Shown here: piece by piece, positions 1 to 12,567 of the stretch
Layout of the letters: each line of letters begins with the position of its first letter
Numbering within the stretch: position 1 is the stretch's first letter
Origin: Mycolicibacter arupensis
GTDB lineage: Bacteria; Actinomycetota; Actinomycetes; Mycobacteriales; Mycobacteriaceae
Direction: 5' to 3'
Assembly: GCF_002086515.1 (NCBI RefSeq)
Contig: NZ_MVHH01000029.1
Span: forward strand, 1 to 56,105
DNA: 56,105 nucleotides
Notes under the pieces: generated by a model
What the model saw: the letters and a program-made list of their open reading frames with translations, nothing else
The model's database searches: none
What the model was told of the DNA's origin: nothing
Position numbers and translations under genes: made by a program

Positions 1-56
1 AACAACAACAAAAAATTTCACCAAACACACTATTGAGTTCTCAAACAACACGCCTG
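1..56 (-). promoter_or_regulatory. rRNA operon leader (5' part of precursor)
   Basis: On the minus strand this stretch reads as the conserved mycobacterial pre-rRNA leader: a GTTTGAGAACTCAATAGTG element at about 21-48 followed by an AT-rich tract. This element precedes 16S rRNA in mycobacteria and is implicated in antitermination and RNase processing. The 16S gene itself would lie off the left edge. Its place downstream of murA matches the rrnA locus. Confidence 0.8.
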
Positions 57-143
57 CCTGGCTTCAGGCAACCCCGCCACTATACTCTTGAGTTGACGCT
101 GAGTCAACTCCGAGTTTTTCGGGGCTTCCAGAAGGAGTTCCAG
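57..143 (-). promoter_or_regulatory. rRNA operon promoter, proximal copy
   Basis: The minus strand carries a -35 TTGACT (102-107) and a -10 TATAGT (79-84) with a 17-base spacer, a strong SigA-type promoter firing leftward into the rRNA leader. The upstream flank has an AAAAACTC stretch. This 87-base unit is repeated almost exactly at 152-238, 95 bases away. Confidence 0.85.
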
Positions 144-151
144 TCTTGCTA

Positions 152-238
152 CCTGGCTTCAGGCAGCCCCGCTACTATACTCTTTGGCTGACTTGAAGTC
201 AACTCCGAGTTTTTCGGGGCTTCCAGAAGGAGTTCCAG
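152..238 (-). promoter_or_regulatory. rRNA operon promoter, distal copy
   Basis: This is the second copy of the 87-base unit, with -35 TTGACT at 197-202, -10 TATAGT at 174-179 and the same 17-base spacer. The flanks before and after the core are nearly identical to the proximal copy; differences cluster in the spacer. Both promoters sit between the murA stop and the rRNA leader. Confidence 0.85.
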
Positions 239-276
239 GCTGCTGGCTGTTCCGCTCTGCGGCCCGCCTGCTCGAC

Positions 277-1530
277 CTATATTACACGTTCTATCTCAGC
301 ACCCAAATCGCCTAGATACTCAACGAACAACGGGTACCCGCGATCGATGTGGAAAACGTCGTGGACCTCGGTCTCTCCGTCTGCGACCAGGCCCGCAAGG
401 ACCAGCCCGGCGCCGGCACGGATATCGGAGGCCCACACCGGTGCACTCGACAGCTGCGGCAAACCACGAATCACCGCGTGGTGGCCGTCGGTTCGAGCAT
501 CGGCCCCCAGCCGGATCATCTCTTCGACGAACCGGAACCTGGCTTCGAAGACGTTCTCGGTGATCATCGAGGTGCCGTCGGCGACGGCCGCGAGGCCGAT
601 CGCCATCGGCTGCAGATCGGTCGGAAATCCTGGAAACGGCAGGGTCGCGACGTTGACGGCCTTGGGCCGCTCGTACTGGACGACTCGGAAACCGTTATCG
701 GACTGTGTCACGGTGGCCCCGGCGTCGTGCAGCTTGTGCAGGACAAGCTGCAGGTGCGACGGGTCCACACCAGTGACTGAGATGTCGCCGCGGGTCATCA
801 CCGCGGCGATCGCCCACGTAGCGGCGACGATCCGATCGCCGATCACTTCGTGTTCGGTGGGATGCAGGCGCGGTACACCCGTGATCTTCAGGGTCGGAGT
901 GCCCGCACCCTCGACCTGCGCCCCCATCTGATTGAGCATCGTGCACAGGTCCGCGACGTCGGGCTCACGTGCCGCGTTGTGGATTGTGGTGACGCCTTCG
1001 GCCAAGACCGCGGCCATCAAGATGTTCTCGGTGGCTCCGACCGAGGGAAACTCCAGCTGGATCTCCGCGCCCCGCAGCTTGTCGGCATGTGCCACCACAC
1101 ACCCGTGCTCGATGTTGCAGGTGGCACCCAACTGGCGCAGGCCGGCCTGGTGCATATCCAGGGGTCGCGAGCCGATCGCATCGCCGCCCGGCAGCGCGAC
1201 CTTCGCCCGCAGGCAGCGGCCCACCAGCGGCCCGAGCACACACACCGAGGCCCGGAACTGCCGCACCGCGGCGAAATCCGCGTCGTACTTGGGCTCATCC
1301 GGCGAGGTGATGCGCACCGTGGTGCCGTCGAGCTCGACGTTGGCGCCCAAACCGCGCAACACCTCGGCCATGAGGGGAACGTCGAGGATGTCCGGGCAAT
1401 TGGTGATCGTGCTGGTCCCCTCGGCCAACAAGGCCGCGGCCATCAGCTTCAGGACGCTGTTCTTCGCCCCACCGACGGCGACCTCACCGGACAACCGGCT
1501 GCCCCCGGTCACAACAAAACGCTCTCCCAC
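277..1530 (-). CDS. murA: UDP-N-acetylglucosamine 1-carboxyvinyltransferase MurA
   Basis: Catalyses the first committed step of peptidoglycan synthesis in the cytoplasm, transferring enolpyruvate from PEP to UDP-GlcNAc. The GTG at 1530 is chosen because it gives 417 aa, beginning GERFVVTGG like mycobacterial MurA; the frame stays open further upstream (to 1647) but that would overlap the divergent gene. The PEP loop reads [11 protein letters not shown] with Asp at residue 117 where most bacteria have Cys; in the family this change gives intrinsic fosfomycin resistance. KNSVLK near residue 23 is the conserved N-terminal substrate-binding segment. It lies immediately upstream of the rRNA promoters, the usual mycobacterial context. 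Confidence 0.97.
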   Translation of the reverse strand: MGERFVVTGGSRLSGEVAVGGAKNSVLKLMAAALLAEGTSTITNCPDILDVPLMAEVLRGLGANVELDGTTVRITSPDEPKYDADFAAVRQFRASVCVLGPLVGRCLRAKVALPGGDAIGSRPLDMHQAGLRQLGATCNIEHGCVVAHADKLRGAEIQLEFPSVGATENILMAAVLAEGVTTIHNAAREPDVADLCTMLNQMGAQVEGAGTPTLKITGVPRLHPTEHEVIGDRIVAATWAIAAVMTRGDISVTGVDPSHLQLVLHKLHDAGATVTQSDNGFRVVQYERPKAVNVATLPFPGFPTDLQPMAIGLAAVADGTSMITENVFEARFRFVEEMIRLGADARTDGHHAVIRGLPQLSSAPVWASDIRAGAGLVLAGLVADGETEVHDVFHIDRGYPLFVEYLGDLGAEIERVI

Positions 1531-1630
1531 TCGGGTCAGTGTAGTGACGACAGGGGGGTGATCCCGACCAATCGCGACTCCGGTGAACTCCGGCCTCCCC
1601 CGGGCCTCGCTCGGAGCTAATCTAGGACCT

Positions 1631-2221
1631 ATGTCCGTACACATCACTCGCGTCTACACCCGTACCGGCGACGACGGAACGACCGGCCTCAGCGACTTCT
1701 CCCGCGTGCCCAAGACCGATGCCCGGCTGGTGGCCTACGCCGACGTCGAGGAAGCCAACGCGGCCATCGGCGTCGCGGTGGCGCTCGGCAAGCCCGCTGA
1801 TTCCGTGCGCGCCACCCTGCTGCAGATCCAGAACGACCTGTTCGACACGGGCGCGGACCTGGCTACGCCGGTTGCCGAGAACCCCGAGTACCCGCCTCTG
1901 CGGATCACCGCGGAATACGTCACCCGGGTGGAAGCACTGTGTGACGAATACAACGCGCAGTTGCCCGCGCTCGACTCGTTCATCCTGCCGGGCGGCTCTG
2001 CCCTGTCGGCACTGCTGCATGTCGCCCGCACCGCGGTGCGTCGGGCCGAGCGTTCGGCCTGGGCCGCGCTCGAGGCCTACCCCGATGGGGTCTCGATCGT
2101 CCCGGCCAAGTACCTGAATCGGTTGTCGGACTTGATGTTTGTGCTGTGCCGAGTGGCGAACACCGAAGGCGATGTGCTCTGGATGCCCGGTGGCGATCGC
2201 ACTGACCGTCCCCAAAGCTAG
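1631..2221 (+). CDS. pduO: ATP:cob(I)alamin adenosyltransferase, PduO type
   Basis: Predicted to adenosylate cob(I)alamin to coenzyme B12, the cofactor for enzymes such as methylmalonyl-CoA mutase. The 196-aa product starts [19 protein letters not shown], the N-terminal ATP-binding motif of PduO-type enzymes, and has the conserved RRAERSAW segment and a C-terminal LNRLSDLMF helix. The ATG at 1631 is preferred over an upstream in-frame start because the family begins right before the TRTGDDG motif. It diverges from murA and converges on the DUF2550 gene. It is unrelated in fold to CobA-type enzymes. Confidence 0.93.
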   Translation: MSVHITRVYTRTGDDGTTGLSDFSRVPKTDARLVAYADVEEANAAIGVAVALGKPADSVRATLLQIQNDLFDTGADLATPVAENPEYPPLRITAEYVTRVEALCDEYNAQLPALDSFILPGGSALSALLHVARTAVRRAERSAWAALEAYPDGVSIVPAKYLNRLSDLMFVLCRVANTEGDVLWMPGGDRTDRPQS

Positions 2222-2245
2222 TCCAGGCCAACAGTTTCGGACCGA

Positions 2246-2689
2246 TCAATAACTCTGACGTCGGGTCCGCGGCGACGGACGCGCCTCCAGCCACGACAGG
2301 AACGCGGTCCGTGCGCCGCGGTCCATGGCTATCTCGAAGCCCGCTCGCCGGTCCTGAGTGACGTCGCAGAGCTCCAGAACCACGATCTCGTCGGTCATGA
2401 TGTCGAACTCATCCCCGCGGGGTGCGCGGCGCGATACCACCTCGACACCTCGTCGACTCAGTCTGCGGTCCGGCCACAGCCGGACGCTGGAGAGACGATA
2501 GAAGGCGGCCTCTCCGCCTCGATAGCGGACGACACCATGGCGCCAGCCGTGTCCACCGACCGCCGGCAGGTCGCGCATGATCGCCGCCGTGCCTCCTTGC
2601 CGCAGCTTCCACAAGCGGTAGCTGAGCGCCACTACGGCGCTGAGGAGAACGACGACGAGCACGACCATGCAGATCATGGGCGTGCTCAT
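2246..2689 (-). CDS. DUF2550 membrane-anchored protein
   Basis: A 147-aa protein with one N-terminal transmembrane helix (about residues 5-24, rich in Val/Leu) followed by a basic stretch and a soluble domain with the segments RDLPAVGGHGWRHGVVRYR and EIVVLELCD. Length and sequence match the conserved actinobacterial family next to the ATP synthase operon (Rv1312 in H37Rv, from memory). It follows atpC on the same strand by 13 bases and is probably co-transcribed. Its function is not established; an envelope-associated role is only suggested by the anchor. Confidence 0.85.
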   Translation of the reverse strand: MSTPMICMVVLVVVLLSAVVALSYRLWKLRQGGTAAIMRDLPAVGGHGWRHGVVRYRGGEAAFYRLSSVRLWPDRRLSRRGVEVVSRRAPRGDEFDIMTDEIVVLELCDVTQDRRAGFEIAMDRGARTAFLSWLEARPSPRTRRQSY

Positions 2690-2702
2690 CGGTTCACGCC
2701 TA

Positions 2703-3068
2703 TTAGTCGATCACACCCAGGGCACGCAGCCGGGCCCGTCCCTGTGCGCTCGTCTTCGGGTCGCTGGACTGGGCCTCGTGCCGTGCGGTCGCCTCGTCGA
2801 TCTCCGCGGCGAAGTCGACCGCCTCGGCCAGGATGCTGACACCCTCGTCGGTCACCGACAGGAAGCCGCCATGAACGGCCAGCCGCAGCTCGCCCTCCTC
2901 GACGCGGTCCACCCGGACCATGGCGTCGTCAACGAGCTCGGCAACCACCGGGATGTGGCCCGGTAGGATGCCGATCTCACCGACGGTGGTCCGAGTGAAG
3001 ATGAATGTGGCCTTGCCCGACCACACCTTGCGGTCGACCGCGACGATGTCAACGTCAAGCTCTGCCAT
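2703..3068 (-). CDS. atpC: ATP synthase F1 epsilon subunit
   Basis: Central-stalk subunit of F1Fo-ATP synthase that couples rotor movement to F1 and helps limit ATP hydrolysis. The 121-aa product starts [17 protein letters not shown] and has the beta-sandwich segment [16 protein letters not shown]. The ATG at 3068 is chosen: it gives the usual mycobacterial length, and GGCGGTGGGT lies just upstream, whereas an earlier start would add 29 unlike residues. It is the last atp gene, 34 bases after atpD. Confidence 0.97.
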   Translation of the reverse strand: MAELDVDIVAVDRKVWSGKATFIFTRTTVGEIGILPGHIPVVAELVDDAMVRVDRVEEGELRLAVHGGFLSVTDEGVSILAEAVDFAAEIDEATARHEAQSSDPKTSAQGRARLRALGVID

Positions 3069-3102
3069 TACCCACCGCCTTTCGCCGTCACTGGATTCTT
3101 GG

Positions 3103-4548
<1,446 letters not shown>

Positions 4549-4567
4549 CTAGTACTTACCGGGGGGC

Positions 4568-5491
4568 TTACCGAGACGCGTCGGCGAGGGCATTCGCACC
4601 GCCGACGATTTCGCTGATTTCCTGGGTGATCTGAGCCTGGCGCTCGCGGTTGGCCTCGAGGGTCAACGCCTTGATCAAGTCGTCGGCGTTGTCGGTCGCC
4701 GACTTCATCGCGCGCTGGCGCGAGGCCAGCTCCGAGGCCGCCGAGTCGAGCAGCGCGGCATACACGCGGGTGGTCAGATACCGCGGCAACAGCGAGTCGA
4801 ACAGGGTGGTGGCATCCGGCTCGAAGGAGTAGAGCGTCTTCGGGCCGGTCTCCTCGCCCACATACTCCACCAGCATCGGGGCGATCCGGCGTGCCTCCGC
4901 CGACTGCGACAGCATCGACCGGAAATCGGTGGACACGATGTGCAACTCGTCGACCCCCAGCACCCCGTCCGCGCCGGGGTGAGTGCCGTCGTCGTCGACG
5001 CCGGCCAGGAACGCCTCAACCAGGGTCGAGGCGATCGTGGCAGCGTTCTCGTACGTCGGCTGCTCGGAGAAACCGGTCCAGGAGTCGGTGACCTCCCAGT
5101 TCCGGAAGGAGTAGTAGGCCAGCGCCTTGCGGCCCACGACGTAGAGCACCGGCTCCTTGCCCTCCGAACGCAGCAGAGCGAACAGCTCCTCTGCCCGGCG
5201 GAAGACGTTGGCGTTGTAGCCGCCACACAGACCACGGTCGGACGAGACGACCAGCACACCCGCCCGCCTGGGTTCGCTGCGCTCAACCAGCAACGGGTGG
5301 TCCAAGGCCGCCTCGGCGGCCAGGGTGGTCAGCAACCGGGTGATCTCGGCGGCGTACGGCCGTGCCGTTTCGAGGCGGGCCTGCGCCCGGCCGATACGCG
5401 AGGTGGCGATCAGCTCCTGGGCCTTGGTGATCTTCTTGATCGACCCGGCAGAGCGGATGCGCCCGCGTAGTTCGCGAAGTGTGGCTGCCAT
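4568..5491 (-). CDS. atpG: ATP synthase F1 gamma subunit
   Basis: Rotor shaft subunit inside the alpha3-beta3 hexamer. The 307-aa protein begins [23 protein letters not shown] and has the [11 protein letters not shown] motif. It contains the mycobacteria-specific loop [11 protein letters not shown] at roughly residues 166-176, known in this genus to dampen ATP hydrolysis. The C-terminal helix holds [13 protein letters not shown]. It lies directly after atpA in the operon. Confidence 0.98.
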   Translation of the reverse strand: MAATLRELRGRIRSAGSIKKITKAQELIATSRIGRAQARLETARPYAAEITRLLTTLAAEAALDHPLLVERSEPRRAGVLVVSSDRGLCGGYNANVFRRAEELFALLRSEGKEPVLYVVGRKALAYYSFRNWEVTDSWTGFSEQPTYENAATIASTLVEAFLAGVDDDGTHPGADGVLGVDELHIVSTDFRSMLSQSAEARRIAPMLVEYVGEETGPKTLYSFEPDATTLFDSLLPRYLTTRVYAALLDSAASELASRQRAMKSATDNADDLIKALTLEANRERQAQITQEISEIVGGANALADASR

Positions 5492-5498
5492 AGCGGCG

Positions 5499-7148
5499 TT
5501 ACTTCTTCTTCGCCGGCGCGGGCTTGTGGACCTGCACCGATTCCTTGCCGAGCTTGTCCTCGTCCAGCGCCTCGACGTGCGACTCGGGCACCACCGAGCT
5601 GCCGTCAGTGGCGGCGAAGCCCTTCTTGAACTGGTTGATCACTCCGACCAGCTGCTCGTTGGCCTCATCGGAGAGCTTCTTGGACTCGCGGATGCCGGTC
5701 AGGATGTCGTTCGCCGAAGCCCGGATGTGGTCCAGGAGCTCGGTCTCGAAGCGGCCCACGTCCTCGACCGGGACCGAGTCCAGGTGTCCTTCGGTACCGA
5801 GGAAGATCGAGACCACCTGCTCCTCGACGGGCAACGGTGCGTACTGCGGCTGCTTGAGCAGCTCCACCAGGCGCGCTCCACGCTCAAGCTGAGCCTTCGA
5901 CGTGGCGTCCAGGTCCGAGGCGAAGGCGGCGAAGGCCTCCAGCTCGCGGTACTGCGACAGGTCCAGACGCAGCGAACCGGCCACTTCCTTCATGGCCTTG
6001 ATCTGGGCGGCGCCACCGACACGAGACACCGACACACCGACGTTGATGGCCGGCCGAACACCCTGGTTGAACAGGTCGCTCTCCAGGAAGCACTGGCCGT
6101 CAGTGATCGAGATGACGTTGGTGGGGATGTAAGCCGAGATGTCGTTGGCCTTGGTCTCGATGATCGGCAGACCGGTCAGCGAACCGCCACCCAGCTCGTC
6201 GGAGAGCTTCGCGCAACGCTCCAGCAGGCGCGAGTGCAGGTAGAAGACGTCACCCGGGTATGCCTCGCGGCCCGGCGGGCGGCGCAGCAGCAGCGAGATG
6301 GCGCGGTAGGCCTCGGCCTGCTTGGTCAGGTCGTCGAACACGATCAGCACGTGCTTGCCCGCGTACATCCAGTGCTGGGCGATGGCCGAGCCGGTGTAGG
6401 GGGCCAACCACTTGAAGCCGGCGGAGTCCGATGCCGGCGCGGCGACGATGGTGGTGTAGTCCATGGCGCCGCCCTCTTCCAGGGCGCGGCGCACGCTGGC
6501 GATGGTGGTGCCCTTCTGGCCGATCGCGACGTACACGCAGCGAACCTGCTGGTTCGGGTCGCCGGTCTCCCAGTTCTTGCGCTGGTTGAGGATGGTGTCC
6601 ACGCACAGGGCGGTCTTACCGGTCTTGCGGTCGCCGATGATCAGCTGGCGCTGGCCGCGGCCGATCGGGGTCATGGCGTCGACGGCCTTGATACCGGTCT
6701 GCAGCGGCTCACTGACGCTCTGGCGCTGAACCACCGAGGGCGCCTGCATCTCCAGCGGACGGCGGGTCTCGGCCTCGATCTCGCCGCGTGCGTCGATGGG
6801 CTGGCCCAGCGGGTTCACCACGCGGCCCAGGAAGCCGTCGCCGACCGGCACCGAGAGCACCTCGCCGGTGCGCTTGACCTGCTGGCCCTGCTCGATGTTC
6901 TCGAAGTTACCCAGGATGACCGCACCGACGTTGTGCTCGTCGAGGTTCAGGGCCACACCCAGCACGCCACCGGGGAACTCGAGAAGTTCCTGGGTCATCA
7001 CCGAAGGCAGACCCTCGACGTGTGCGATGCCGTCGCCGGCGTCGATGACGGTGCCGACCTCCTCGCGCGCGGTTTCGGCGCTGAAGGAGCTCACGTACTC
7101 CTCGATCGCCCCCTGAATGTCGTCAGAGGAGATTGTCAACTCTGCCAT
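5499..7148 (-). CDS. atpA: ATP synthase F1 alpha subunit
   Basis: Non-catalytic nucleotide-binding subunit of F1. The 549-aa protein has Walker A GDRKTGKT at 172-179 and the signature segment [14 protein letters not shown]. It is about 35 residues longer than in E. coli because of a C-terminal tail ending HKPAPAKKK; this tail is a mycobacterial trait that suppresses ATP hydrolysis by contacting gamma. Only 7 bases separate it from atpG. Confidence 0.99.
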   Translation of the reverse strand: MAELTISSDDIQGAIEEYVSSFSAETAREEVGTVIDAGDGIAHVEGLPSVMTQELLEFPGGVLGVALNLDEHNVGAVILGNFENIEQGQQVKRTGEVLSVPVGDGFLGRVVNPLGQPIDARGEIEAETRRPLEMQAPSVVQRQSVSEPLQTGIKAVDAMTPIGRGQRQLIIGDRKTGKTALCVDTILNQRKNWETGDPNQQVRCVYVAIGQKGTTIASVRRALEEGGAMDYTTIVAAPASDSAGFKWLAPYTGSAIAQHWMYAGKHVLIVFDDLTKQAEAYRAISLLLRRPPGREAYPGDVFYLHSRLLERCAKLSDELGGGSLTGLPIIETKANDISAYIPTNVISITDGQCFLESDLFNQGVRPAINVGVSVSRVGGAAQIKAMKEVAGSLRLDLSQYRELEAFAAFASDLDATSKAQLERGARLVELLKQPQYAPLPVEEQVVSIFLGTEGHLDSVPVEDVGRFETELLDHIRASANDILTGIRESKKLSDEANEQLVGVINQFKKGFAATDGSSVVPESHVEALDEDKLGKESVQVHKPAPAKKK

Positions 7149-7217
7149 GGCTTTTCGTCTTCCTGCCTTCGAGTGGTTATTGGGCTCTGAGACCGGGTAG
7201 GTCCGGGTTGGTCTTGA

Positions 7218-8555
7218 TCAGTCGGGCAATTGCGTCTTGGCGGCCGCGAGACGCGACGACAGCGTGCCGTCGATCACCTCGTCGCCGACCGAGATCGTCA
7301 ACCCGCCCAGCAGTGCCGGGTCGAGGCCGACCTGCACCCGAACCGGGTGGCTGTAGATCCGGCTCAACACGGTGTTCAGCCGGGTGCGCTGGGCTTCACT
7401 GAGTTCCGCGGCAGCACCGACCTGCGCCACCAGCTCACCGCGGCGGGCCACGGCGATCTGCGCGAGCTCGGTGATCGCTTGGTGCGCGGACTGACCGCGC
7501 AGCAGTCGTACCGTCTGCTCCAGCAGGGCTGCCGTGATCGCGTTGGCGCCGCCGGCACCGCCCACGACATTGCGCAGCAGACCGACCCGGCGTTCGGCGG
7601 GGGTAACAGTGTCGCCGAGCAGGATGTCCAGGCGCGGCTGGGCGTCCAGCAGGCGCGAGAACCGGAACAGCTGGTCCTCCACCTCGTCCACAGTGCCCGC
7701 GCCCTCGGCCGACAGCAGCAGCGCCTGCCGAGCCACGTGCTCGACTGCGGTCACCACGTCGGCGCCATTGGACCACCGGGCCGAAGCCGCCTCGGTCACC
7801 AGCGCCAGGGCCGGAGCACCGATCTTGTCGGCAAACAGCCGCTGCACCAGGCGCACCTTCGGTGAGGCGTCCTCGGTCGGCTCGGTCAGGTGGCGCGTGA
7901 CCACACTCTCGCGGCCCAGCAGTTCGGCAACCGCAGTCAGGTCACCGGCCAGCGCGGCCAGGCCCTGCTGGTCCAGCCCACCGGCCACCTCACCGAACTT
8001 GTCCAGCAGGCCGGCCAGCGCCTGACGGCTGGCCGAGCGCATCCGGACCAGGATCGGGGATTCGACCTCGACGGACTTGGGCGCCATGGCCTCAAGCTCG
8101 TCCAGGAATCGGTCCACCGTGGCCGACTGCCGTTGCGGGTCGGCCACGTGGGCGCGAACCAGCTCGGCCGCCCGCTCCACCGACTCAGCACCGAGGCCCG
8201 ACCGCAGCTCGCGGACGACCTGGGCCCGCATCAGACCGACCTGCTGTCCGCCGGTGGTCTTGACCCGTTCCGCCTCGACCGCGGCCTGCGCACGCAACTG
8301 CTCGGCAATGCGCTCGGCATCCGAGCTGGCCTCCGCGGTGACCTGCTGCGCCTCAGCGGCAGCGTTTGCCAGCGCGGTGGAGTGCGCCTGACTGGCTTCA
8401 GTCAGGCGAGCGGCGGCTGCTGCCGCCTCCTCCAGCTCCTTGCGCACCGACTCCTGCTGGTCGGCCATCAATTTGCGAACCGGCGGCACCACGAACTTGA
8501 CCACCAGCCACACGATGATGGCAAAGCCGACCAGCTGCCCGATGAATATCGACAT
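7218..8555 (-). CDS. atpH: ATP synthase fused b-delta subunit
   Basis: A 445-aa peripheral-stalk subunit. It has an N-terminal membrane helix (about residues 5-25), a long Ala/Glu-rich coiled coil as in subunit b, and a C-terminal OSCP-type delta domain (about 270-445, with [19 protein letters not shown]). The fusion of b' and delta is characteristic of mycobacteria and close relatives. A family-specific insert links the two parts. It follows the separate atpF by 8 bases. Confidence 0.97.
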   Translation of the reverse strand: MSIFIGQLVGFAIIVWLVVKFVVPPVRKLMADQQESVRKELEEAAAAAARLTEASQAHSTALANAAAEAQQVTAEASSDAERIAEQLRAQAAVEAERVKTTGGQQVGLMRAQVVRELRSGLGAESVERAAELVRAHVADPQRQSATVDRFLDELEAMAPKSVEVESPILVRMRSASRQALAGLLDKFGEVAGGLDQQGLAALAGDLTAVAELLGRESVVTRHLTEPTEDASPKVRLVQRLFADKIGAPALALVTEAASARWSNGADVVTAVEHVARQALLLSAEGAGTVDEVEDQLFRFSRLLDAQPRLDILLGDTVTPAERRVGLLRNVVGGAGGANAITAALLEQTVRLLRGQSAHQAITELAQIAVARRGELVAQVGAAAELSEAQRTRLNTVLSRIYSHPVRVQVGLDPALLGGLTISVGDEVIDGTLSSRLAAAKTQLPD

Positions 8556-8563
8556 CTCTGTTG

Positions 8564-9085
8564 CTACCGCCCCGTGCTCGCCGCGGAGAGTGCCTCGACG
8601 TCAACGCCGAGGATCCGGCTGGCCAAGGTGGCTGACAACGTCTCCACCCGGGCCTGCAGCTGCTCACTCACCGCATCGCCTTCCTGCTTGAGTTGGTCGT
8701 TGGCGGCCTGCAATGTCGAGGCCACCTCCGCCTCTGCCGCCGACCGCTGTTCGTCGATCGCCTTGCGACCCTCGGCCCGAGCTTCGTCTCGTGCCGTGGA
8801 CGCCGCAAGGCGCGCCGCCGCCATCTGCTTCTCGTAGTCGGCGTCGGCGGCCGCGAACTGCTCGGCGGACTCCCTGTTGTTGGCGAGTGTCTTGGTGATC
8901 ATGTTCTCGCGCTCCCGCAGCACCTTCATGATCGGCGGCACCACGAAGGTACTGATCACGCCGAGAACGATCACGAAGATCGCGAGTACGACGAAGAAGG
9001 TGCCGTCGGGAATGAGGAAGCTCTTCTTCGGGCCTTCCTCAGCTGCCTCGCTCAGGGCGAGGACAACAACGCTCATGTCACCCAT
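8564..9085 (-). CDS. atpF: ATP synthase Fo b subunit
   Basis: The 173-aa peripheral-stalk subunit has one membrane helix (about residues 26-48, [14 protein letters not shown]) followed by a charged, Ala-rich coiled coil with [12 protein letters not shown] near the C-terminus. Together with the fused b-delta protein encoded next, it forms the asymmetric stator. The start ATG at 9085 lies 9 bases after the atpE stop. Confidence 0.97.
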   Translation of the reverse strand: MGDMSVVVLALSEAAEEGPKKSFLIPDGTFFVVLAIFVIVLGVISTFVVPPIMKVLRERENMITKTLANNRESAEQFAAADADYEKQMAAARLAASTARDEARAEGRKAIDEQRSAAEAEVASTLQAANDQLKQEGDAVSEQLQARVETLSATLASRILGVDVEALSAASTGR

Positions 9086-9094
9086 CGTGTTGCG

Positions 9095-10164
<1,070 letters not shown>

Positions 10165-10172
<8 letters not shown>

Positions 10173-10611
10173 TTTCCGTCCCTTCAGCGCCGGACTCTGA
10201 CGCTTGCGCGCGGAGCTTCTTTACCACTGGCAGCATGGTGCTGAGCACCAGAACCACCTCGAACAGGGCCAGTCCGAACAGGACCCCGAGGCCCTCCGGT
10301 CGGAACTGGTAAGCAATCGCCAGACCGATCACGCTGATGACCAGCAGACGGGACGCCGAATTCAGCGCCATCTTCTTCTTCAGCGGGTGGTCCGAGGCGG
10401 TGATCTTCAGCGCCGACCGGCGGATCAGCAGCGCATTGCCCAACCCGAGCGCCAGACCCAGCCCGAAGAACACTCCGAACATCGGGCGGCCGAACTGGGC
10501 GGCGGCGGCGATCGCGGCACCGGTCAACACTGCACAGATCAGCAGCAGCCGAACCGGCTGGAATACCACCGACGGCAACACCAACGGCGCATCCTGCGCT
10601 GGTGTCGTCAC
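10165..10611 (-). CDS. AtpI-like small membrane protein at head of atp operon
   Basis: A 148-aa protein with four predicted membrane helices (about residues 17-38, 45-65, 88-108 and 113-131) and a charged C-terminus. Position directly before atpB, with an 8-base overlap, and topology match the ATP synthase subunit I / Rv1303 family, thought to assist c-ring assembly; sequence identity between such proteins is low, so the role is inferred. The start is GTG at 10611. The gap 10612-10732 probably holds the atp promoter, but no convincing -35/-10 pair was seen. Confidence 0.85.
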
Positions 10612-10732
10612 CGCCTCACCCCAATCTGAGTCTGCTCTGCGTCACTGTCGTCATCGTGAAGTCGCCCGCCGAGCGTATCGGATGCCCGAACGCACTGTGG
10701 AACCACCTACAACACCATCCTAGACGGTGCTA

Positions 10733-11911
10733 CTACCGCGCGTCGTAGGGGCCGTCTTCCGGGTCGCCGTCCCGGCGTAGCAACGGGATGAGCGTAACGA
10801 CAATCGCGATGAGCATCGCACCCAGCATCACCGCGCCGGTGTAGCGCGGGTCGAAGAATATGGTTCCGGCCGCACCGAACGCCACGATCGCCGTCCACAA
10901 ATAGATCAGCAGCACCACCCGGCGGTCGGAGTGGCCGATCTGCAGCAATCGGTGGTGCAGGTGCATCTTGTCCGGGCTGAAGGGACTCAGTCCGGCACGC
11001 GTGCGCCGGATGATCGCCAGCAAAACGTCCAGCGCCGGCACGCACATCACGGCCGCCACCAGCAGGAACGGCGACAACAACGCGAAGACGTCGCGGGCGC
11101 CGTAGGCGGTCTGGGAGATGGGGCCGGCCGCGGTGGTGGACGCCGCGGCCAGCATCAGGCCGATCAGCATCGAACCGGAGTCGCCCATGAAGATCTTCGC
11201 GGGGCTGAAATTGTGCGGCAGGAATCCCAGACAAGCCCCGGCCAGCACCACCGAGATCAAGGCGGGCGGGTAGAACAGCACGTCGCCGCCGTGGTCCTGC
11301 AACACACCCACGGAGAACATGCAGATCGCCAGCGCAGTGATCAGCCCCAACCCCGCGGCGAGCCCATCCAGACCGTCGACGAAGTTCATCGCGTTGACGA
11401 TCGAGACCGTCAGCGCCAGCGTCAGCAGGATCGACGACACCTGATCCAGCACCACGGTTCCGACGCCGCCGATCGGAATGTAAAGCACGCTCCACGCCAC
11501 ACCCATGGTGACCAGCACGCTGGCCGCGGTGATCTGGCCGGCGAACTTGGTCAGCGCGTCCAGTCCCCACTTGTCATCGAGCAGGCCGATCCCCATGATC
11601 ACGCCACCGGCCAACACCACAGCGGGCATGCCGGTCGAGTACACGAAGCCGCGCGTCAGGGCCGGTAGCTGTGAGGCCAGGAAGATCCCGGCGACGATGC
11701 CGACGTACATGGCCAGCCCGCCCATTCGCGGGGTCGGCTGCACGTGTACGTCGCGCTCACGCGGGTAGGCCACCGCCCCGATCCGGGTGGCCATCCAGCG
11801 GACCGGGCCGGTGGTGAAGTAGGTGATGATCGCGGCAGTGAGCCCGACCAGCGCCAACTCACGCAACGGCACACCGGCACCGCGGTCGGCCAGCGCCAGC
11901 AAGCTGGTCAC
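10733..11911 (-). CDS. wecA: Decaprenyl-phosphate GlcNAc-1-phosphate transferase
   Basis: Integral membrane enzyme that puts GlcNAc-1-P on decaprenyl phosphate, the first step of the linker unit joining arabinogalactan to peptidoglycan. The 392-aa sequence has around ten or eleven hydrophobic helices and the polyprenyl-phosphate N-acetylhexosamine transferase motifs: PRMGGLAMY, the LLDDKWGLD Asp pair, NAMNFVDGLDGLAAG, and the HLHHRLLQIGHS loop. The GTG start at 11911 overlaps the sua5 stop (GTGA), so the two are translationally coupled. Confidence 0.95.
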   Translation of the reverse strand: MTSLLALADRGAGVPLRELALVGLTAAIITYFTTGPVRWMATRIGAVAYPRERDVHVQPTPRMGGLAMYVGIVAGIFLASQLPALTRGFVYSTGMPAVVLAGGVIMGIGLLDDKWGLDALTKFAGQITAASVLVTMGVAWSVLYIPIGGVGTVVLDQVSSILLTLALTVSIVNAMNFVDGLDGLAAGLGLITALAICMFSVGVLQDHGGDVLFYPPALISVVLAGACLGFLPHNFSPAKIFMGDSGSMLIGLMLAAASTTAAGPISQTAYGARDVFALLSPFLLVAAVMCVPALDVLLAIIRRTRAGLSPFSPDKMHLHHRLLQIGHSDRRVVLLIYLWTAIVAFGAAGTIFFDPRYTGAVMLGAMLIAIVVTLIPLLRRDGDPEDGPYDAR

Positions 11912-12567
11912 GGCGCCCCTGCCAGCACATCCGGGTCCATGCCCAACACCGCCCCGATCTGTTCGGCGGATACCGGTCCGGTTCGGACGATTCTGGGTGC
12001 GGGACCGGTCAGATCGACGATCGTCGAGGCCTCCCCCTGCTCGGCTGGGCCTGCGTCGAGGTAGACGGCGACGGACTCCCCCAGCTGCTGTTGCGCCTCG
12101 CCGGCCTCGACCGCGGGCGGGCTGCCGGAGACGTTGGCACTGGACACCGCCATGGGGCCCACCGCCTTGAGGACCTCGAGGGCCACCGGGTGCAGCGGCA
12201 TCCGCACCATAACGGTGCCACGGGCTTCACCCAGATCCCACTGCAGCGACGGCGCCTGCGTGACGATGAGACTGATGGCACCGGGCCAGAATGCCCGGAT
12301 CAGCTCGCGTGCCGGGTCAGGAACGATGAGCGCCAGTCCGTCGATGGAGTTCCACGATCCGACCAGAACGCCGACCGGCATGTCGCGACCGCGCCGCTTG
12401 GCCGCCAGCAACGCAGTGACGCCGGCGGCATTGAAGGCGTCCGCGCCGATGCCGTACACGGTGTCGGTGGGCAGCACCACCAGGCGACCGCCGCGGACGG
12501 CGTCGATCGCCGCAGCGATCCCAGCTGCACGCTGCCCGGCATCTGCGCAGTCGAAAACCTCTGTCAT
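11908..12567 (-). CDS. sua5: L-threonylcarbamoyladenylate synthase (Sua5/YrdC/YciO)
   Basis: Makes threonylcarbamoyl-AMP from Thr, bicarbonate and ATP, the precursor of t6A37 in ANN-decoding tRNAs. The 219-aa protein has the YrdC core: GGRLVVLPTDTVYGIGADA, AAKRRGRDMPVGVLV, and SSANVSGSPP. It lacks the full C-terminal Sua5 domain, so is YrdC-length. The ATG overlaps the prmC stop by 4 bases. Confidence 0.93.
   Translation of the reverse strand: MTEVFDCADAGQRAAGIAAAIDAVRGGRLVVLPTDTVYGIGADAFNAAGVTALLAAKRRGRDMPVGVLVGSWNSIDGLALIVPDPARELIRAFWPGAISLIVTQAPSLQWDLGEARGTVMVRMPLHPVALEVLKAVGPMAVSSANVSGSPPAVEAGEAQQQLGESVAVYLDAGPAEQGEASTIVDLTGPAPRIVRTGPVSAEQIGAVLGMDPDVLAGAP

Larger units (their letters stand above)
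57..238. repeat. tandem direct repeat spanning two rrn promoters
   Basis: Two 87-base copies (57-143 and 152-238) separated by 8 bases share the blocks CCTGGCTTCAGGCA, CACTATACTCTT/TACTATACTCTT and a long identical end block containing GAGTTTTTCGGGGC. The simplest reading is a tandem duplication of a complete promoter. Confidence 0.9.

Noticed and set aside
5325..7190. Plus-strand open frame of 621 codons opposite atpA
   Set aside because: Shadow of atpA, with low-complexity composition and no ribosome-binding site.
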